Positions 59,224 to 64,000 of a stretch of 64,000 nucleotides of DNA are shown in pieces (the stretch's first letter is position 1; each line of letters opens with the position of its first letter). The stretch covers positions 60,660 to 124,659 of the forward strand of contig JAPLOA010000071.1 of NCBI GenBank assembly GCA_026400835.1, in the 5' to 3' direction. The DNA is from Planctomycetales bacterium. Lineage in GTDB: Bacteria; Planctomycetota; Planctomycetia; Planctomycetales; Planctomycetaceae. The position numbers and the translations under genes were made by a program. The notes under the pieces were generated by a model. That model saw only the letters and a program-made list of their open reading frames with translations, was not told the DNA's origin and made no database searches.

Positions 59224-60000
59224 ATGGCTACCAAGGTCAGTGAAGATGTTTCTGAAGTCTGGGTTACCTACAAGCAGGACCAGACGAATCAGGAACTGCG
59301 GAACCGTCTCATGGAGCGGTATCTGCCGCTGGTCAGATACAACGCGGAACGGGTATGGGCCAAACTACCCGAAGGCGTTGACCTGAACGATTTGATGTCA
59401 GCCGGAGTTTTCGGGCTGATGGACGCAATTGAAGCTTTCGACATGGACCGCGGGGTCAAGTTCGAAACCTATTGCGTACCGCGAATTCGTGGAGCGATGC
59501 TCGACGAACTCCGTACCATGGACTGGGTTCCTCGTCTGGTTCGCAGCAAAGCGAGCAAGGTTGAAGCAGCCCGCAAAGTGGTCGAAGCTCGAGTTGGACG
59601 CCCACCAACTGAAGCCGAAATCGCGGAGCAGATGAGTCTTTCGATTCAGGAATTCGAACGCCTCAAAGCAGAAGCCAGCGCGATCAATCTGGTGAGCCTC
59701 GAAAAGAAATGGTACGAAACCGACAGCTATAAAGACGTCCGTGAAGTTGACGTTGTTGAAGATGTCCGTTGCGAAGACCCGACTGAAGGCATCCAGAAAA
59801 TGGATGTGATGAAGCTGGTCACCAAGGGCCTGAATCGCAACGAACGCCTCATCATCATTCTTTATTACTATGAAGAACTGACGATGAAAGAAATCGGCAA
59901 TACACTGGGACTTTCAGAATCACGCGTCAGTCAGATGCATTCCAGCATCGTGGCCCGTCTGAAAGAACAACTGGATCGTCGCCGACCAGAATTCGGCTAG
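59224..60000 (+). CDS. FliA/WhiG-type sigma factor
   Basis: A 258-residue alternative sigma factor. GGAGG six bases upstream of the ATG fixes the start. Region 2 reads NRLMERYLPLVRYNAERVWAKLPEGVDLNDLMSAG and GVKFETYCVPRIRGAMLDELRTMDWVPR, the FliA/WhiG signature. Region 3 is VGRPPTEAEIAEQMSLS, and region 4 is GLNRNERLIIILYYYEELTMKEIGNTLGLSESRVSQMHSS. No flagellar or anti-sigma gene lies nearby, so its regulon is open. A perfect terminator follows. Confidence 0.92.
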   Translation: MATKVSEDVSEVWVTYKQDQTNQELRNRLMERYLPLVRYNAERVWAKLPEGVDLNDLMSAGVFGLMDAIEAFDMDRGVKFETYCVPRIRGAMLDELRTMDWVPRLVRSKASKVEAARKVVEARVGRPPTEAEIAEQMSLSIQEFERLKAEASAINLVSLEKKWYETDSYKDVREVDVVEDVRCEDPTEGIQKMDVMKLVTKGLNRNERLIIILYYYEELTMKEIGNTLGLSESRVSQMHSSIVARLKEQLDRRRPEFG

Positions 60001-60038
60001 CCCTTAAAGGCAGCCGCCAACACAACTGCTATCTCAAG

Positions 60039-60068
60039 CCCTCGTCACTCACCCGACGAGGGTTTTTT
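60039..60068 (+). terminator. Rho-independent terminator after the sigma gene
   Basis: CCCTCGTC and GACGAGGG form an 8-bp stem with an eight-base loop, followed by six T residues (60063-60068). It lies 38 bp after the stop. Confidence 0.88.
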
Positions 60069-60258
60069 GTTGCGCGAATGAATCTGCTGTTGATCTGTGT
60101 TCGTTGGATCACCACAACCTTCGTTCCGGAAATATCCAGGGAAAGTGCCAAAATCTATTCGGGGCATTAACAACGATTGAGTTCGGAGCTCCAACCGGGG
60201 ACAATCCTGGGAATAAAATTCGAGCTCAAAAGCTAACTCCTCAAAAGGAGCCGGACAA

Positions 60259-61701
60259 ATGACACGATCTCATTGCGGACGTTTTCGACGCCTGGACGGA
60301 TCTCGACGAGAACTGCTGCAGGCGGCAGCTTGCGGGTTTGGCTCGGTCGCGGCCAGTTTTTTGATGAACCAGACGCTGGCGGGCAACGAAACAGAAAAAA
60401 TACACAACGGAGAACTGGGCTCGAAACCGACTCATTTTCCTCCCAAGGCCATGAGTGTCATCTTCCTGTACATGGACGGAGGTGTCTCGCAGGTTGATTC
60501 CTTCGACCCGAAACCTCGCCTGAACGAAGAACACGGCAAACCGTTCCCAACAAAAATTGAGCCCACTCAATTCAATAACATCGGGAATACTCTGGCCAGC
60601 CCATGGAAGTTTAAGCAGTACGGTCAAAGTGGAATCCCGGTCAGTGATTTGTTTCCTGAGACAGCTAAACACGTCGATGACATGGCCGTGGTTCGCTCCA
60701 TGACCAGCGGATTTCCGGAACACACCAATGCGAATTACTTCCTGCATACAGGTTCAGGTCTGCAGGGACGTCCATCCATGGGAGCATGGTTCGGATACGG
60801 TCTGGGAACAGAGTGTGAAGATCTGCCACATTTTGTTGTGCTCAACGGTGGCCTGATTCCTCCCGGAGGACTCGACAATTTCGGCAGCGGCTTTCTTCCC
60901 GCCAGTTATCAGGGTTCAGTCTTCGGGCTGGGCGATTCTCCTGTCTCCGACATCAAGCCTCGTGAGTCGAGTGCTCAGTTGCAACGACGTAAACTGGAGC
61001 TGATTCGCAAGCTGGACCTGGCGACAGCCGAACAGTACGGCCACGATGATCAGGTTGAATCGGCAATCGTTAACTATGAGCTGGCCGCCAAAATGCAGTT
61101 GGCCGTGCCCGACTTGATGGATCTCAGCGGTGAAACGCGAGAGACCCAGGAGATGTATGGCATCTTTGATGAATTCCCGAATACACAGTCTTTCGGACGT
61201 GAATGCCTGCTGGCCCGTCGGCTTGTCGAACGTGGAGTGCGATTTATCGAACTAACCTGCCCAGGTGGAAACGGCGACCGCTGGGATCAGCATAGCAATC
61301 TGGTTGACGGACACACCAAGAATGCAAAATCCGTCGACAAGCCAATCAGCGGTCTTTTAACGGACCTCAAACAGCGAGGTCTTCTGCAGAGAACTCTTGT
61401 CGTATGGTCGGGAGAATTTGGCCGCACGCCATTCGCTCAGGGTTCTGACGGACGTGACCACAATCAATACGGTTTTTCCATGTGGATGGCCGGTGGCGGA
61501 ATCAAAGGTGGAACGATTTACGGAGCCACTGATGAATTCGGTTACAAAGTCGTCGAAAACAAGGCCGAGATCCACGACATGCATGCCACGATGCTGCATT
61601 TGATGGGAATGGATCACGAGCGAGTGACCTACCGTTTTGGCGGCCGTGACATGCGTCTGACCGACGTCCATGGTGTCGTGCTCAAGGACGTGCTGAGCTG
61701 A
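60259..61701 (+). CDS. DUF1501 protein
   Basis: A 480-residue protein of a sulfatase-like family that is very common in planctomycetes. AAAGGAG precedes the ATG. The N-terminus has SRRELLQAAACGFGSV, a twin-arginine-like export signal. Conserved blocks are MSVIFLYMDGGVSQVDSFDPKP, FPEHTNANYFLHTGS, LTCPGGNGDRWDQHSN, VVWSGEFGRTPF and GRDHNQYGFSMWMAGGGIKGG. Its usual partner, a DUF1549/DUF1553 cytochrome protein, is not next to it here. Function is not established. Confidence 0.92.
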   Translation: MTRSHCGRFRRLDGSRRELLQAAACGFGSVAASFLMNQTLAGNETEKIHNGELGSKPTHFPPKAMSVIFLYMDGGVSQVDSFDPKPRLNEEHGKPFPTKIEPTQFNNIGNTLASPWKFKQYGQSGIPVSDLFPETAKHVDDMAVVRSMTSGFPEHTNANYFLHTGSGLQGRPSMGAWFGYGLGTECEDLPHFVVLNGGLIPPGGLDNFGSGFLPASYQGSVFGLGDSPVSDIKPRESSAQLQRRKLELIRKLDLATAEQYGHDDQVESAIVNYELAAKMQLAVPDLMDLSGETRETQEMYGIFDEFPNTQSFGRECLLARRLVERGVRFIELTCPGGNGDRWDQHSNLVDGHTKNAKSVDKPISGLLTDLKQRGLLQRTLVVWSGEFGRTPFAQGSDGRDHNQYGFSMWMAGGGIKGGTIYGATDEFGYKVVENKAEIHDMHATMLHLMGMDHERVTYRFGGRDMRLTDVHGVVLKDVLS

Positions 61702-61824
61702 CTCAAATTCAGTAAGGAGTTCCGTCTCCTGGTCACATCGAACCCTGCATGAATAGACATTCCGACCGCCATTGCGTCAGAATCCGGGCTGACGACCCTG
61801 TGCATATCTTTAGAGGATTAAGTT

Positions 61825-62853
61825 ATGTCTCCAAAGGCTGAGACAATTCCAGTTGACCATCAGGAGCGCGCGGCGCGGCTTGTGGAAGCGTGTCGAAGAA
61901 TCCGTGAACAGGTGGGACGCATTGTTGTCGGACAGGAAGATGTCGTCGAACAGCTGCTGATCGCGATTCTGGCACGTGGACACTGTCTGCTGGAAGGTGT
62001 CCCGGGGCTGGCTAAGACACTCATGGTGAAATCCCTGGCGGAATCGATGAGTCTTTCGTTTCATCGCATCCAGTTTACTCCCGACCTGATGCCGGCGGAC
62101 ATCACTGGTACAGACATCATTCAGGAGAATCGAGAAACCGGCCATCGGGATCTGGTCTTCGACAAGGGTCCGATCTTTACACAGATGCTGCTGGCGGATG
62201 AGATCAACCGAACGCCGCCCAAGACCCAGGCCGCGCTGCTGGAAGCTATGCAGGAGCATGAAGTCACCGTTGGCGGAACAACCTATCGTCTCGATGAACC
62301 GTTCTTCGTACTGGCGACTCAGAACCCGATCGAACAGGAAGGCACTTACCCGCTGCCAGAAGCGCAGCGTGACCGATTTCTATTCAATGTGATTGTGGAC
62401 TATCCCAGCCGAGATGAAGAAGGCGAGATCATCGATCGCACAACCTCGACGATGTCGGCCAAACCACAGCCGGTGGTTTCAGGTGCTGAGATTATTGAGT
62501 ACCAGCAAACTGTGCGGCTCGTTCCTTTGCCGGAACACGTCAAGAATTTCGTGCTGGATCTTGTGCGATCGGCCAGACCAAAAGATCCCACAACAGCATC
62601 ATGGGTTCGTGATTTGATTGACTGGGGACCAGGACCGCGAGCCTGTCAGCAACTTGTGCTGGCGGCTAAAGCTCGCGCGCTGCTGCATGGTCGCCACCAT
62701 GTGACTCGAGATGACGCGGAAGCCCTGGCGTTCCCTGTTCTGCGACATCGCATCGTGCCGACGTTCAACGCCGAAGCAGAAGGTGTCAGTGTCGACGACA
62801 TCATTCGGCGACTATTGCGTGAATTGCCAAAAGCCTCAAAGCAATTGCTCTAA
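61825..62853 (+). CDS. MoxR-family AAA ATPase
   Basis: A 342-residue chaperone-like ATPase. Walker A is [11 protein letters not shown], Walker B is [23 protein letters not shown], and sensor 1 is [23 protein letters not shown]. The C-terminal lid domain follows. MoxR proteins help assemble or activate partner complexes. The DUF58 gene begins 21 bp after the stop in the same direction, the standard pairing. Confidence 0.95.
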   Translation: MSPKAETIPVDHQERAARLVEACRRIREQVGRIVVGQEDVVEQLLIAILARGHCLLEGVPGLAKTLMVKSLAESMSLSFHRIQFTPDLMPADITGTDIIQENRETGHRDLVFDKGPIFTQMLLADEINRTPPKTQAALLEAMQEHEVTVGGTTYRLDEPFFVLATQNPIEQEGTYPLPEAQRDRFLFNVIVDYPSRDEEGEIIDRTTSTMSAKPQPVVSGAEIIEYQQTVRLVPLPEHVKNFVLDLVRSARPKDPTTASWVRDLIDWGPGPRACQQLVLAAKARALLHGRHHVTRDDAEALAFPVLRHRIVPTFNAEAEGVSVDDIIRRLLRELPKASKQLL

Positions 62854-62874
62854 GCGATCAGCCGGAAAGATCTC

Positions 62875-63780
62875 ATGGCACACGTATCAGACTTACTGTC
62901 AGGCGGCGATATCGCTCGATTCTCCAGCCTGCAGATTCTCGCCAAGGGAGTTGTCGAAGGCTTCTGTTCAGGGCTCCATCGTTCGCCTCATAAAGGCTTC
63001 AGCGTGGAGTTCAAGGAGCATCGGTCGTATGTTCCCGGCGACGATATCCGCACGATCGACTGGAAGTTGTTCGGGAAAACAGATCGACTGTATATTCGTG
63101 AATACGAAGAAGAAACGAACCTACGTTGCACGATCCTGCTGGATTCCAGTGGCTCAATGGCTTACACCGGATCACGCAGCAACGGACTCAGCAAACACGC
63201 TTACGCTGTTCGTACGGCCGCTTGTCTGACTTATCTTCTGTTGCAGCAACAGGACAGTGTCGGACTTGTGACTTTTGACAAGCAGGTGCGTCGCTACATT
63301 CCTCCGCGAGCACGACCCAAACATTTGCAAGTGATCATCAATGAACTGACAGCTCAAAAGCCCGAGTTCGAAACGGAATTGGGCACTGTATTTCACGAGA
63401 TGGTCTCAAAGCTTCACCGCCGAGGCCTTGTTGTGATCATCTCGGACCTGTTCGGTGACGTCGATCAGCTTATGAAGGCACTGGCTCATTTTCGCCACTC
63501 AAATCATGAGATCCTGATCTTCCAGATCTGGGACCCGGATGAACTCGATTTTCCGTTCCGGCAATGGACGCAGTTTGCTTCGCTCGAATCAGCAACGAAT
63601 CGGCATTTGGTAGACCCGGCCCAGATCCGTCGAGCTTATCTTGAGAAACTGGCTCAGTTCCGAGAGCAACTGACCAACGGCTGCAATCGGCATCGCATTA
63701 GTTTGGTTCCACTGACCACCGATCAGTCTCATGCGGACTCGCTGGCCGCATTTCTCTCGTATCGGCGTAAGGGTCGCTGA
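62875..63780 (+). CDS. DUF58 domain protein
   Basis: A 301-residue protein with a vWA-like domain, encoded next to moxR. The DUF58 signature is [33 protein letters not shown] (about 42-84), followed by a MIDAS-like LLDSSGSM (about 88-95). Later parts are [15 protein letters not shown] and [12 protein letters not shown]. The usual next genes in this operon type (Bat-like vWA membrane proteins) would lie beyond the window. A copy of the dispersed repeat begins 51 bp after the stop. Confidence 0.92.
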   Translation: MAHVSDLLSGGDIARFSSLQILAKGVVEGFCSGLHRSPHKGFSVEFKEHRSYVPGDDIRTIDWKLFGKTDRLYIREYEEETNLRCTILLDSSGSMAYTGSRSNGLSKHAYAVRTAACLTYLLLQQQDSVGLVTFDKQVRRYIPPRARPKHLQVIINELTAQKPEFETELGTVFHEMVSKLHRRGLVVIISDLFGDVDQLMKALAHFRHSNHEILIFQIWDPDELDFPFRQWTQFASLESATNRHLVDPAQIRRAYLEKLAQFREQLTNGCNRHRISLVPLTTDQSHADSLAAFLSYRRKGR

Positions 63781-63831
63781 TGGGAAGTTGATCTATGAAC
63801 TTCTTGGGCAAGGCAGGCTGTTGATTGAATC

Positions 63832-63893
63832 GTTTAACGGCAAGCCGCAGGCGTCGTTGCGAATTCGCCTACGCCTGCGGCTCGCCGTTAAAC
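63832..63893. repeat. Dispersed near-palindromic repeat, copy 3
   Basis: 62 bp. The 23-bp arms (63832-63854 and 63871-63893) are complementary at 22 positions. The 16-base centre contains GCGAATTCGC. The arm A sequence that is on the left in copies 1 and 2 is on the right here, so this copy is inverted. It is 51 bp after the DUF58 stop. Confidence 0.9.
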
Positions 63894-63986
63894 CCGGATT
63901 ATTCATAACTGGTTCAAATGAAAGGGCCATCGCTGCGTAGAAGTTGATGTCAACGAACAACTTACGGAAACACAGCGAGGCCACGG

Positions 63987-64000
63987 ATGAGTATACACAC
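63987..64000 (+). CDS. Possible start of a truncated gene
   Basis: ATG at 63987 (MSIH...) with GAGG six bases upstream, in the direction of the MoxR-DUF58 operon. It is cut by the window edge after four codons. It might be the next gene of the operon; no identity can be given. Confidence 0.25.

Noticed and set aside
58842..59234. 130-codon minus-strand frame before the FliA/WhiG sigma gene
   Set aside because: It overlaps the sigma gene start and has no domain or convincing start.

Overview
The window looks like chromosomal DNA from a member of the Planctomycetota. The support is gene content: a PVC-type membrane-bound dehydrogenase with a C-terminal cytochrome c, a DUF1501 protein, two Tat-exported Gfo/Idh/MocA oxidoreductases, a DUF4380 protein, a secreted PQQ-type beta-propeller and futalosine-pathway menaquinone genes. 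No rRNA, CRISPR array, integrase island or insertion sequence was recognised. Most of the DNA looks like stable core or housekeeping sequence.

Region 1 (1-17.7 kb). After a plus-strand SDR gene, almost everything reads on the minus strand. In transcription order: a sigma-70 family factor; four tRNAs (Thr-TGT, Tyr, Gly, Thr-GGT); tuf; rpmG; tRNA-Trp; secE; nusG; rplK; rplA; rplJ; rplL; rpoB; rpoC; rpsL; rpsG. The four tRNAs and tuf have the same order and anticodons as E. coli thrU-tyrU-glyT-thrT-tufB. Two terminator-like hairpins sit just upstream of rpmG and rpoB and may be attenuation points. fusA and tufA do not follow rpsG.

Region 2 (17.7-24 kb) is mixed. It holds a small membrane protein, an orphan histidine kinase, a 75-residue protein next to xerC, and a cytochrome P450.

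Region 3 (24-32 kb) is a complete phosphate-starvation locus on the plus strand: phoR, pstS, pstC, pstA, pstB, phoU, phoB. The upstream regions of pstS and phoU carry TTAAC-type direct repeats with an 11-bp period, which fit a PhoB/PhoP box.

Region 4 (32-49 kb) holds catabolic and exported functions: an enolase-superfamily enzyme, MarC, a PDZ protein, a YpsA-like protein, a PQQ propeller, a DUF4380 protein, an esterase, a Tat-exported polysaccharide pyruvyl transferase, a SUKH-like protein, a Tat-exported unknown, the PVC dehydrogenase and a Gfo/Idh/MocA protein.

Region 5 (49-64 kb): mqnB-mqnD, an AAA NTPase, an ABC ATPase with a fused permease/CPBP protease, a second Gfo/Idh/MocA protein with a cupin, a lipoprotein, a FliA/WhiG-type sigma factor, a DUF1501 protein and a MoxR-DUF58 pair.

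The most unusual non-coding signal is a family of three 62-64 bp near-palindromes at 37.4, 51.5 and 63.8 kb. Each lies 17-51 bp beyond a stop codon.
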